Below are positions 48,170-59,880 of a DNA stretch of 64,000 nucleotides, one piece after another. A program made the position numbers and the translations under genes. Position 1 is the stretch's first letter. The number at the start of each line of letters is the position of its first letter. Source of the DNA: Datnioides undecimradiatus (lineage: Eukaryota; Chordata; Actinopteri; Lobotiformes; Datnioididae); the NCBI GenBank assembly GCA_008933995.1, contig WARS01000052.1, positions 4,340,001 to 4,404,000 on the forward strand, in the 5' to 3' direction. The notes below the pieces were generated by a model. That model saw nothing but the letters and a program-made list of their open reading frames with translations, had not been told where the DNA came from and did no database searches.

Positions 48170-51100
48170 TGTAATATTGTCTTGCTGAGTGCTGGAGAAT
48201 TGGCTGTGTGGGCACCGGGCTGCCAGCGGCTCCTGTGAGGTCTTGTTGACCTGCTGAATGGAGCCACCTGAGAGTCAATAAGGGCATCAAAAAATACCCC
48301 AGCAGGGCAAAAGAATGTGGAGGGACTGCTGGTGTTTGGATGAACAACAGACTCGGGTCAAATGCAGTGAGGAAATTTCATTTAAAACACAACGATACAT
48401 ATGAAACTACTTTAAAAAGATGAATAAAACTCTTCTATTTATAGGCCTGCTACACTGTATAGGTGGTTACTTTAACTGTTGAAAAAAGAGGTAAACTCCC
48501 TGAAAAATGCATGTTTTTTATTTTTTAGCTGCTGCGTCTCCGCTGTTTTAAGGTAATCACTGAATCAAAGTGTGTTACTGAGTCTTAAGAGTGTCTGAGA
48601 ATAAGGCAGGCGTGCCGCTGCGTTTGACTCAAGATTAAACTCGCTTTTGAAAAACACTGGAAACAAGCAAGGTTTTTTTTTTTTTTCTTCTGTCAAGCCA
48701 GTCGGGACTGTATGACAGACAGAAAAAAAAAAAGATTTTGCAGTGTTTCCACCTCCAGTGCTGCAGTTACCTCTTTGCTTCAACATCTGAGGCTGCTGTC
48801 AGTATCATCAGTGTCTTAAATAGTGTATATCGAATGTATTAACTCTCCTTTGTAAATGTTAAGAAAAAAAAACCCCATAGCCTTTAATGTTTAAAATCCT
48901 AAAGTGTGTTTTCTGTCTGTACATATAATTTTAATATGACAAAATGTGCAAAATCTGGCACACAAACATGCTCCATGGCCTAGATTCTTAGAATAGATGC
49001 AGTTGACATTAGATGCCCTTATTTAGCTTTGTAAACATGATATAAGTGTTTCATATATGATTTTAAAAACACTATTTTTACTTTTATATATTTTAAGCAG
49101 ATATTACAACCTTCTTAAATGTTAATTGAGGCGTTAACTTCAAAATAACATATCCTACAAAGACACGCAGTGCTCTGTTTTATCACTTTTGTGCAGGTTT
49201 GAAGTGTTAATAATATTCAAAACAACACACACTAAAACCCATAAAAGGATGTGAACACACGGCAGTGAAACATACAGAAACAGTGCCTCCACGTTGCCTT
49301 TGCATGCTGCACATGCATGATCAAGGAATTCACCGTGTTTGTGTTTGGACTCCACGGTGTCTCTGCAGGATGCCGCAATTAAACCATCATATCAGTATCT
49401 AACTGTCTTTCTCTCCGTGGCTCAGTGTTATGATTTCTCTCCTCGCAGAGCCATTGTTTGGGCTCAGCTAATCAAAGACTCAGCTGCTATCAGATGGGGC
49501 AACGTTTTAACGTCTGTCAGCAGACTGAAACAGCCGAGCGCCTGCTAACTGCCTCTGCCTCAGCATGCAAGATGATGCAGAAAAGAACAACCTTGAGGAG
49601 GACAAGAAAAGACTTTGGCACTAATTTTGGAAAAGCGTTTGTTGCTCTGAACTGAAAAATCTGAGAGTGACATTTACACTTCACACTGTTGGAACTACTG
49701 ATCTCAGCGCTAAGACTGTGTTAATATATGAAAATCACTCAGCTCCACTGTTTATTTAGTCAAAGAGAGATCCACTGTCTCAACGGCTGCCTGAGAAATA
49801 TTAGTAATTTGGTTTTTTTCCACAGCTGTCGTCATATCTTGCGTTTGACGCGGAGAATTTTATTTCCCAATGTACAAAATAACATACATACAGCAGCTTT
49901 TGGAAACTCAACTCCCCATATGCAACCCTATACTGACGGTCATGCAGATAAACCCGAGGTTACCTCTTCAGCAGAGTCACTGAAGGGATGTGTGCCGGAC
50001 TCATGTAACAGAAGCTCGCAGTGAATCTCAGCGGATAATGACGGTGACTGAGCCCGCTTCTATTGTTCACCTGCATTGTGTTACATGGGAATGAGGACAG
50101 CAGGAAACCTACCTTTTGTTGATCTCTTATATTTTGTACTATCACGCTAGACCTGGTGCACAACACCAGAGCGCACACATGCATGCGCAAACACCCACTA
50201 AAGCACACGTTTACATTATATGCAAGAGAGCTGCACCACTTCAAAGGCTTCAATCTGTGCACAAAGCAAATGGCAGGAGGACGCAAATTAGAAGGGGAAC
50301 ACGGGTGCTTCTTCAGAGGGAGAGGAAGCACATCGGAAGGACCTTTAATCTCCCACAACCCTGCCAAATTGAACAACCGGAGGAAATGACATCACATGGC
50401 CCGCTGTAGCAATATCACATTGCAAAAGACAAAATTCATTGCTGTCCCAGATATTATTGTCCCGAGCCTGATGGAGGTCATGTTTCTTGATATTACAAGA
50501 GTCTCAGTGACCAGCTTCTTCTAGGTATTATGTTGCTAATCCAAGATGACAATGGGAAAAAGTAGTCCAGTAATGATACTAAATGATATTTTAATGCAAT
50601 CTTCCAACAGCTTCATAATAACTTTTGTTTAATGGGTTGTTCGTTTTGAAAAGCAATTTGAAAATTAGTGAACCTGAATTTCCATACTTATTACCTCACT
50701 GGAAAAACACCTGTTAAGACTGTGTTTTTCTGTTTATAATAATGTGAACTTATGGCTTTGTGACTAACTATCTGTGTTCTAACATTTGCAGACTTTGTTT
50801 TGTTGTGTGTACTGGGTGAGTCATGTTAAATTTCCCTTGCCTTGCAATGGAATATCACAACATAATAAGAAAAATAACTTAATCTGAAAGCCCTATTGCT
50901 CTGCACAATTAAAATACAGTTTCATGTCAGTCAGACCTCACAGAGAAAAATCAAAATCGAAACATGACTCTTAAGTTAAAGAATGAAAGAGATGAATCAC
51001 TTTTTAAAATAAGCCCGTGCTGCTCCAGCAGCCCAGCTTAACTCATCATCTCTCTCTCTGTGACAACCTATAATTGAAGACTTTTTAAGCAGCCCTGGAG

Positions 51101-52245
51101 ATGTGTTGTAGATAAGCTGTCCAGCTTAACACAGTCAAGGCTTCTCAGTGGTTTCCTTTAGGCATGGCGTTCCCGTAGGCAGATTTTATGTTGAGGTGTC
51201 ATATTTCAAAGATGCAATGTTATTCAAAGCACATTAGAGTAAGACGACATCTTGTAATTAGCGGTACAGAAATGATCTGAGAGGAAAGTTTGATATTTGA
51301 GTGACTGTGTCAGAGTTACTGTGTATTTCATGCATATTTTCTAGGCTACAGGAGATCCACGAGACCATGAAAGGCCACCGGAGGCCAACAGTTAGAGTGA
51401 TTAGTGGTCACAGCATTTAGTAAAGGCAAACTCTTTAATTACAGAAAACACCAATGGAGGTGAATACTTTGTCATCTGATAGCATCTGAGGTAAAGTAAC
51501 CCCCCCCCCGCTCCCCCTTCTTCTCCCATCAACACCAAACACTGAGTGCAGGTAATGAAGCTGCAGCCCCAGGGTCCCTCTGTCTCCAAACTAATCAGGA
51601 ATAACAAAAGCAGTCAATCTCATTGGTATTGTTAGAAAAACACTGAGTCAATATGAAACAGTTGTGTTTCAGGCGGGAATTTCGATTCAACAAATGCGAC
51701 TGAACAGAGTAGATCTGTGCTAACCAGCAAATGTTGGATAACGTATTCAGCTAAACTACTGCTTCTTTTGATTACTTAAGATTAAATTTTCAAGTTCATT
51801 GAAGTTTTCACGACTGAACTCAACCTGCAACATTTAACATGATGTAAACAACTCATACAAACGGTAAAACAAATAAGATAGTTAAGTTTATTTGAAGATG
51901 GTTGTGATTCTTTATGGATAAGATTAGTATTCTCCAGCTGGAGCTCCTCAGGCAGGTCTTTCCAAATCCAAAAGGCAGGTCACCTTTGAACGCCGGTTGT
52001 ATTTAGGAACCAACAGTCCGGACAAAAAACTGGTGTCAAATGAAGCGTCAAGGACACAATAGTAACCAACAAAACCCCTCCTCGCTGAATATGGACGGGT
52101 ATGTGCCAGAGTGGAGATGTTAAAGGATCTTCCTGAACAATTTTTTAAATGGTCCTTTTTGGATTTACGTGCCAAACCTGTAAATTATATATTAATCACA
52201 CATTACTTATTAATGTTGCTGAATTATGACAGTGATGTCACATGC

Positions 52246-52401
52246 TCCTACATTCCCAGCATCCTGTGTTTCAGGAACATATTCCCTGATTCCTAAGTAC
52301 TCGTGGTCCTACATTGAAGAGCTCTATGTTCCTAGAGTCCTACCTTTCCATAGCCCTATGTTGCCTGAGTCCTAAACTCCCAAGGGCCTACGTTCTGTAA
52401 C
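52246..52401. repeat. Degenerate 16-bp minisatellite (TCCTACATTCCCAGAG type)
   Basis: About ten diverged units follow one another: for example TCCTACATTCCCAGCA (52246), TCCTAAGTACTCGTGG (52291), CTCTATGTTCCTAGAG (52322), TCCTACCTTTCCATAG (52338), CCCTATGTTGCCTGAG (52354), TCCTAAACTCCCAAGG (52370). Most are exactly 16 bases; two are 13 and 15. The register is kept over 150 bases, so this is a real old tandem array. Confidence 0.8.
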
Positions 52402-54500
52402 TGCACATTCCTGCTATGTTTGGGTCCAATCCAATCCTAACTCCTATCCTTACCATGAGAACCTTTGGACCTTTGGAAGAGCGTATATGTAGAGCTGGGG
52501 GACAGATGACCCTGGTAACACAGGAATGACCCCCGAAAGCACTTTGTATGGTCAGCATTTTGGTTTTGGTTAAATACCAATGAACGATGAACTACACATT
52601 GTGCCTCATGCTTTATATCCAACCAAGACCACAGTCTTTCCCAAATGTCTTTCTAAAACCGGATAAAACTGGAAGGACACGCTGGAGGTTTTCTGCCATG
52701 ATCTGGAAAAAAACAAACAAGGGAACTGTTAGAGACAGATAATCGGTGCAAATCATTGTGAAACTCCTTTGTATAACTTGAATAAGCCAGATGCTTGTGC
52801 ATAATTAAACGTGTGAGACGGTATGAGTGTGAATATGTTGTACTCTGGTGCTGGCAGCTTGATTTTTGAGTATGAGTCACCTTAACCGCAACCAGAGGTG
52901 TGCTGTTTATTGTCCCCCGATCAAACTCCACTCACACGAGATAACAGAATTTGGCCAGATCTTTTGGATCTCGTGAAATTTCTCCAAAATATCCTGATTG
53001 TTTCTTTCTCCTTTCCATTTTGTATTTTTTAATAGGTTGCTCATGCGACCTGGCTGACAGAATAATATTACGTTTGACTCTGTTTCTCGTTGCCTCGGCT
53101 CTTTTAAAAACACAAGCAATAGACCCCTGGATTTCTCCTTTCGACAGAACAAAAATAAATCATTTTAGAACAAAACCTTGTCCCATCAGTCAGCAGTACA
53201 TACTGAAGTTTAATTTGTTGGAGATAAAACTTGGAAAACATAACTTGAATGTGTTCTAGTGAATTTCTCTGACTATTGGATACCTATAAGCGCTGTCAGA
53301 TAAGATAAACCACACAAGGCGACCTGCAGATCATTTCTCTGCAGCTCTCCTTGGCATGGATTTAATCTCCTCCTGCTGTAGATTAGATTAAAAACTGGCA
53401 AATCACCAGATTCAATAACTCCTATAGCAAATGTTTTATTTATTCTAAAACCGAGATAAGGCCTCGACTTTTGCAAACAGTTCGCTCTGGGTGATCGTAC
53501 GACTTGGAAACAAAAGCGAGGTGTAGGCTGAGTGCGGCCCTGAAAGTCACATGAACCTCGCGGATGAAACATGTGCTAATTACCTAACACTCTTACTGTG
53601 GTCATCGTGCCTGATCCGCGCTCAAACAATGAGCTGTCGCGTGAGCTGAGCGGCGTATACATGTCTGCCCTCAGAAGATGTGATGGACAGCAAGACGTTA
53701 GACAGACAAGTCACAGCATATAGCAGCAGCAGTAATTATCCCTTATTCTTTGTCCTGTTTCACATTAAAATACCTCTCTGATTAACTTATGATGAGTAAT
53801 AAATAATGGCACGAACCATGTGCAGTCTTGTTCTTTTTGCTACCAGCGATACTGATGAGCAAAATGATTCTCGCTTTCTCTCAGTTACTGATGATGCACA
53901 GTTCAAATACTTTGTAAGTACAGTGCAAAAACACTGGCTGCAAACTTTGCAGTGTATTTGACATTTGTTGAATTCTCTGCACCGCAGTCAGATTCACCAA
54001 GCAGACGGGGAAACTGTGCTATATCTGTTATATATTAACAAGTACACATCATTTTACACGTATCCAGAAAAATGACTGAATTTGCCACTTTTGATAAAAG
54101 TGATGATTTAGATCTCTTCCGTATGGTAACTCCTCAAAGTTCAGTCTAAAAAAGCTAAAATTATCTCCAAGTGATCGTGAACCAAAATAGTAAAGAGCAC
54201 ACGTTTAAATGTTCTCCAGTTTCCACACACATGTATTTTTATTTTGCTGTTCTGTTTTGTTTGCAAAATAGAAAACAGCTGTTGAGATGTTTTTGGTATA
54301 AACTGTACTGTATCACCTTTGAGTTACAATACAAACTGATGCTACTTGTTAAAGGATACAGATGGGTGTGGTTGGTGTTATTCTATATATATATATAAAA
54401 GCCAACAAATCCTATGAAAAGACCAAAAGTAAAAATATTTTAGTCCATCTTTCATGTCTCGTTTTTTTAAAAGTCAAACTAATTTCCTGACGCAGCGGGC

Positions 54501-54880
54501 ACTGTTGTTTTAAGCAAAAAGCTCCTCAAATATGAGTAAATGGTGCATTTGTTGGGGAGACTATTTTAAGTTGCGGATTAATACACGTTTGGTGGTCAAA
54601 ATGAGAAATTCCATTTGCAGGGCGGTGTGTGCAGGGGTGACTCAAAATAAATTACAGCGGCCATTCTCAGTGTAGGAAGATGCCACCCAGTGCACCATGG
54701 GTGTGTTAACAGTTTTAGCCCAACAATAGAGCACAATGGTACAGAAGAATAAGATATATCAGGCTTTGGCTACGCAGACAACACTTGTTAGCAGGATGAA
54801 TCTATTGCTGGTTTCAGCCTTTTCACATGACTTGTTAACAGTAAGAACAATATAGAATATCACCAGGCGTTAAGCGTTTT
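54501..54880. mobile_element. Probable diverged fish interspersed repeat
   Basis: The stretch with ATTAATACACGTTTGGTGGT, TGACTCAAAATAAATTACAG, AGAATAAGATATATCAGGCT, CAACACTTGTTAGCAGGATG and GACTTGTTAACAGTAAGAA reads like a repeat I have seen in many fish genomic sequences. No terminal repeats or coding remnants are clear, and the ends are approximate. Confidence 0.45.
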
Positions 54881-55297
54881 TACTTTGTCACTGAAAAAAA
54901 GGGAGAAAGTAACTTGCGCATGTTTTGTTGTCATTAGTTTTTAAAATAACATTGACTTCCTTACTTGTTCTAGCACTAATCAGACCACATACAGTATCTG
55001 TTGTAGGAGGGGACAACCCAAAATAATCTTATTATACTCGCCACACTCACGTGTAAAACGTTTGAGAATTACTCATACCCATACCGAGGCTGAAGATCCT
55101 ATGACTAATATTTTACTTTCCCCAAAGCGCAAAATGGCCATAATACATTGTATATCTAAGGATTTGATAGAGTTGTTGACCAATCCCAATGACTCACAGA
55201 TTAATTTGCCAGCCTCACGGAGTGCTGGCTTTCAAAACTCACTTTCTGGCCAGTGCTCCATTAAAATGGACCAAAAAAAAGCTCCCTGGCGATAAAC

Positions 55298-55334
<37 letters not shown>

Positions 55335-56099
55335 TTTAAAAGTCAAATTAAATAAAAATAATAGTTCTGGGTCATTATTTATTACTTCATGATACAATCA
55401 AATGCTTAACTGTTAGCATTTACTTCCAGCTGGAGGAAGGCAGCTGGGCAGCAGGCAACCAATATTGCAACACATTTCTGACTAAAAAAACTAAAAGCTG
55501 AATAACTCTGACTTGGCAAATTATTGCTTCACCTGTCTGTTTGGTTAAAACAGAGACTTCCGTGTTCATGTGTACTACAAGCCACGATAATGCGACGCGC
55601 ATTGTACTGTAAGTAGTTGACATGCCTCTGCAGACCAGAAAAACTTAATAGCATAACAAATCATTAGGCTATGTCCCTTTGATCCTTAATTAATGCAATG
55701 AATTTCAGCAGTGTTAGCCAGTTTAAAATCCACCCACTGTACAGTTACTAAAGTGCCTTTAACAAGTTACACCTGTTATACTGAGAACACTGTGTGCTCC
55801 GAGTCTTTTCTTGGAGGATGCTGGAACTGGAAACGCTTTCAACTCAAAGTAAACGCCTACAGATCATAAAATCCCCAAACTGGACAATGAAGTTTGAGCT
55901 GTTAAAGATTTTACAGTGAAATACCCCTCGCCTGTCCTCTCAGCCTCGTACACACGAAGCAGAAGTCAAACATTTACTGACCCTAAAAATAAATGTTTTC
56001 TGCCGATTGTATAATTACACAGCGCGGGTAGCGGGGATGTTAGCGTGTAATGTGATGCCGCTTTGTGTGTGTTTGTGAAGGGAAGGGGTTGCGGAAAGA
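54881..56099. other. Gene desert, nothing specific
   Basis: Includes an A26 run at 55305-55330. No exon, RNA gene or other repeat recognised. Confidence 0.5.
55305..55330. repeat. A26 homopolymer
   Basis: Longest A run of the window; no retroelement body recognised before it. Confidence 0.9.
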
Positions 56100-56220
56100 G
56101 GAGGGAGAAATGGGGCGGGGGAGCTTTGGTACAATATAATTAAAATAGGATGGCCTTCGCAGGGCTCAACTTGTTATTGTCTTTTCAACCTCAGAAAGAC
56201 GGCAAGTAAAAATAGACATG
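56100..56220. promoter_or_regulatory. Candidate regulatory element with SOX/TCF-type motifs
   Basis: A G-rich patch (GGGGCGGGGGAGCTTTGG) is followed by ACAATATAATTAAAATAGG and then TTGTTATTGTC, which holds overlapping SOX-type cores. CTTTGG resembles a TCF/LEF core. No repeat or frame explains the sequence. Function is inferred from motif density only. Confidence 0.25.
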
Positions 56221-59200
56221 TGGCAGAGGTTTTTTCTTCTTCTTCCTCTTTATTATTTTACAAAGAGTCAATGAATGATTCCTGCTTTTGAGGTGGTGAC
56301 ACTGATCAATGTCTTGATATGGACTCAAATGACTGCCTCAGAGTTCCCTCAATTGAGTCTTTGTACCTGCACATACCAGTTGCATGTACGTCCGCTGTAA
56401 ACCTGTCAACACAATAAATCCCCTCTCTTGAAATAGTCCTTAAAAACTTCAGGTAAACCTTCAACCGTTGGTGTTCCTGCATTTCACCCCGATCTGGCCA
56501 GCGCTGAGTTTTCTGACTTATGCAATTCCATCCAAGAGGTATTTTATTGAAGTGGTTGCCTATTTGCCCTCACATTAAACGCCCGAGGAATGCGTCCCTG
56601 GGTTTGCTGAGGTTGTTTTGATGTGCATTCAAAAAGCCTGTGTGTGCAGAAGGAGCTCATTCACAGCTCGCAGGGACTCAATGGCTTCATTTGTCCTTGA
56701 AGGTAAACACTCACAGAGGAGGCCCTCAAATATGGCCTTTTCAAATGCCAAGGCCCCCTCGGCTCTCCATCTTATTTGACAATGAACAAATTCCTATTCA
56801 AAAGCACTTACTGTGCGATAGCGTAGCATTGTGGTGCCTTCAACACACCTGGGTAAATGAATGAACACATCACTGTCAAACAAAGCACGTTTACAGTTTA
56901 CCTGAGTGCTAAACGTGACATCTGTGTATGATGCACTCATGCTGGACGAATGCCTGGTTTCATTACTCCAAAACCTGTTTGACACATTGAAGTCAGTCCA
57001 AAATAAAGACGATTCACTGGGGATTAAAATGATTCTGCAGTGAAGCATTGTCTGGGTTGGTGGTTTTTTTGTCTGATGTTAATCTAGGCTAAGTACCGCT
57101 CCATCAACATCACACCCACCATGTTCCAAATGTGTTCTTATGGTTGGATTATGAAGTGGATGTTTCTGATGCTATTAGTTATAAAAAAAGAAGAAGAGGA
57201 GAGGATACTCTTGAAACAGTGTTTGCTTACATTTGCATTGGCATAGTTTGTGTTGTTTTGCTTAATTTTACATTTGTACTACTACTTTAAACTGTTTATC
57301 TGTTGCATTAACACAGCTATTTCAGCCGTAGCAGCACCCGAAACAGGCCAGAGGGCCAAAGCTGGCCCACCTTAAAGCTCAATCCAACAGAAAAAACATC
57401 TCTCTATATATAAAAATTAAATTGCTTTTGTGTTGTTTTATTTGTTTTTTGAGGTTAAAATGTTTTTTTTATCTGCTGCATTTTAGGATTACAATACAAT
57501 ACAATAGGCTGTTTTGACTGTAATGTCACCCTTGGTGGTTTGGTTTATTTTCCTTCCTGAGAGACATGTATGGATATATTGCTTTAATCAAATCACAGTT
57601 TGTACATCATATTCACGTTGCTTACATTTTCATTTGATCCTTTCGCTTCAGTACAGGCAAGCCGGGAGCCACTGGTCTGAGTTTTTATCTAATATATCTT
57701 TGTCTCCATGGTGACCAGAAGTTAGGTACACCTCTGCATCGGACACCTGCCAACTGCTTGTCTACAACTGCTGATGTCTTTGACAACGAAACCAGAAAAG
57801 CAAAAACATTATGATGAATATACTTGTGGAATCTGCTTTTGAGAATTAAAACTAAACAACAAATGAGAAGCACAACAGACAAGGCTTCTAAAAATAAAGT
57901 CAAATCCTGGTGACAGTGTCTGGATCTGATAGCCGGAATACCAAGACACCACAGCACACTTCACCCTGCAGCGCACCACAATGACTCATCGCTGCCACCG
58001 TCTATCCCAGGATGCACCACGCAGTGCATCAGTGTGTTTTTCATGGCATTCTCAGGTGAGGTGTGTGTATTAAATTGCTGTCACGTCTTTCATTCCGTCT
58101 ATTACCCACAGACAGATCCTGACGGTGCTCTCTGTCAACGCCTCAGACGGAGATATGCCGAATAACCTTGGGTCCAACAACAACTATGAAAGTTTAAGAC
58201 TGTGTAGGTGTGAAGATGGGTTTATTTTTCTGCAGAGAGGAGCCTCACGTTCCCACAACACCTGTAAAATTCCACTCGAGATTGTCGTGTTGATGCAGCC
58301 AAGGGACGTCCCACACAAGCCAACACAGTCATACTTTAGATAAAAGAGGTGTACTCTTGTGTGACCAGAATCCACAGTGAGTGACATTTATCCTTCTGAT
58401 TGTTTGTTCCAAAACCAGGTATTCGAACATGTTGCCAGGGTGTGTTGTGTGTTTTTGTTTTACACATTTTGCTTAAGTTTAACACAGTGTCCCCCATTAA
58501 TGAAACAACACTTTCATAGGGTCTGACTTGAATCCGGCAATGTGTGAACAGTCAAGACATCTTGTCTTACTCAAAAACTGAACAAAAAAAAAAAGTCAAT
58601 TTTGCAAAATTAAGCAAACTTTAGTTCACTTTTTGCATGTTGTTTGTTGTTGTAATTCTGGATAGTTCGTTAGTTATTAGTAATAGCCACTTTCTTTTAC
58701 ACTCTGGTTTGGTATCCGGTAACTCCTGAGATGAATACTTTTTTTTTTTTTTAGCGCCAAAATGCTCCACTGCTAACTTTGCAAAACCACAACCATAGGC
58801 TCGGTGTAACTGGTGAGAAGTGAGCAGTGCGTGATAAGTTGCTCTATCACTCTTCACATCACACAGAGTCATTTAATCCACTGTTAATATAAAAATACTG
58901 CTAAGTACAGCTTTAAAAGACAGACCATATGAAAAACTACAATAAAGAATTACAGGTTACAACATTTTGCAACATGTAGTTTGTAAAAGACTAAAAAAAG
59001 AAGCCCCTTCAAAATGCCTATTTCTAATACAACATAAAGATTCATGTTACTGTTTAGCCTCTGTTATTATGTTTCACATCCATCAAACCCATAGAGCAGG
59101 ACCTGTTCAGGATGAATCTTAATGCTGATGTTACGAGATTAAAATGTTCTAAAACTCAAACCGTCAGTGACACAAACTGAGACACAAAGAAAGTGTCTTC

Positions 59201-59285
59201 TGCATTAAATGTCAAACTTGTTACTTTTGTTTTCCCTGCCTTTTGTAGCACAGATGTTTTGACACCTCTCGTTCTGGTTGCTCAT
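56221..59285. other. Gene desert, nothing specific
   Basis: Short A/T runs (for example T14 near 58739-58752) and an ACAAT pentamer repeat at about 57493-57506. No supported exon. Confidence 0.5.
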
Positions 59286-59540
59286 TCAGAAAGCTGTGTG
59301 GCAGCCAATCTCATGTGCCATCTGATAAGGGCAAATGAATTCACTGAATGTGCGACTTTTGCTGTTCAGTGATCCATCACTGTGCAATAGCGCTGCCATC
59401 TTATCGCTGAATGGATCAAAAGGTAATTCCTGATAAAACTTGCTCAGATGTGCACAGGGTTCGTCATTTTGTTTTCCTGCAGACTTGATTATCTCGTCCG
59501 TGAGCCTTCGATTGCTCTGCTGACACGAACAAAACAAAGA
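59286..59540. promoter_or_regulatory. GATA/ETS/FOX-motif cluster, candidate enhancer
   Basis: TGATAA (59323-59328), GATAAG core (complement of 59400-59405) and AGATAA (complement of 59489-59494) are GATA-type sites. TTGTTTT (59469-59475, FOX type) overlaps TTTTCCTG (59472-59479, reverse of the ETS core CAGGAA). Composition is balanced and no repeat is visible. GATA, ETS and FOX together are characteristic of endothelial and blood enhancers, the tissues where KLF2 acts; the link to KLF2, 38 kb away, is inference. Confidence 0.3.
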
Positions 59541-59639
59541 AAAAGAAACATCCTGTGTATCCACTGCATCAGCATTGTCTAGGTTCACCCCATCAGCGTG
59601 CAAATCATGTAAATTGCAGGGAAGGGTGGGTATGTATGC

Positions 59640-59880
59640 TGTAATTTCAATGGAATATGTGTGCTTAAATTAGAGCGCGGCGTGGTTAGGGGGGGCAAAT
59701 GTACCGAGGCTCTGGGGCCTCTGGCTGGTGATTGGCTGCGTGTTGTGCTAACAGACAGGGCCTTTCCACTGGTCGTGACGGGCGGTTCTGATGTGGCCGA
59801 CCACGCGGCTCTGATGACGGGGTTGCATGTGTTCCTTGACCCTGACCATAATGGACAACTTTTACCCGCCGGAAGAAAAT
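59640..59880. promoter_or_regulatory. GC-rich patch with CCAAT and nuclear-receptor-type half sites
   Basis: This patch is clearly richer in G and C than its surroundings. It holds ATTGG (59731-59735, inverted CCAAT), a GGGGGGG run near 59690, GACCACG, and TGACCCTGACCA (59837-59848), two adjacent TGACC half sites. It could be a distal enhancer or a promoter of an unseen transcript. The 101-residue frame across it shows no domain. Confidence 0.3.

Larger units (their letters stand above)
46923..54500. other. Gene desert, third part
   Basis: No supported exon. Contains short CA runs near 46985-47001, a 19-bp tandem duplication at 48132-48169, a T14 run at about 48671-48685, a C10 run at about 51501-51509, a degenerate 16-bp minisatellite at 52246-52401, and an AT dinucleotide run at about 54383-54397. 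A short frame at 47755-47815 resembles nothing convincingly. Confidence 0.5.
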
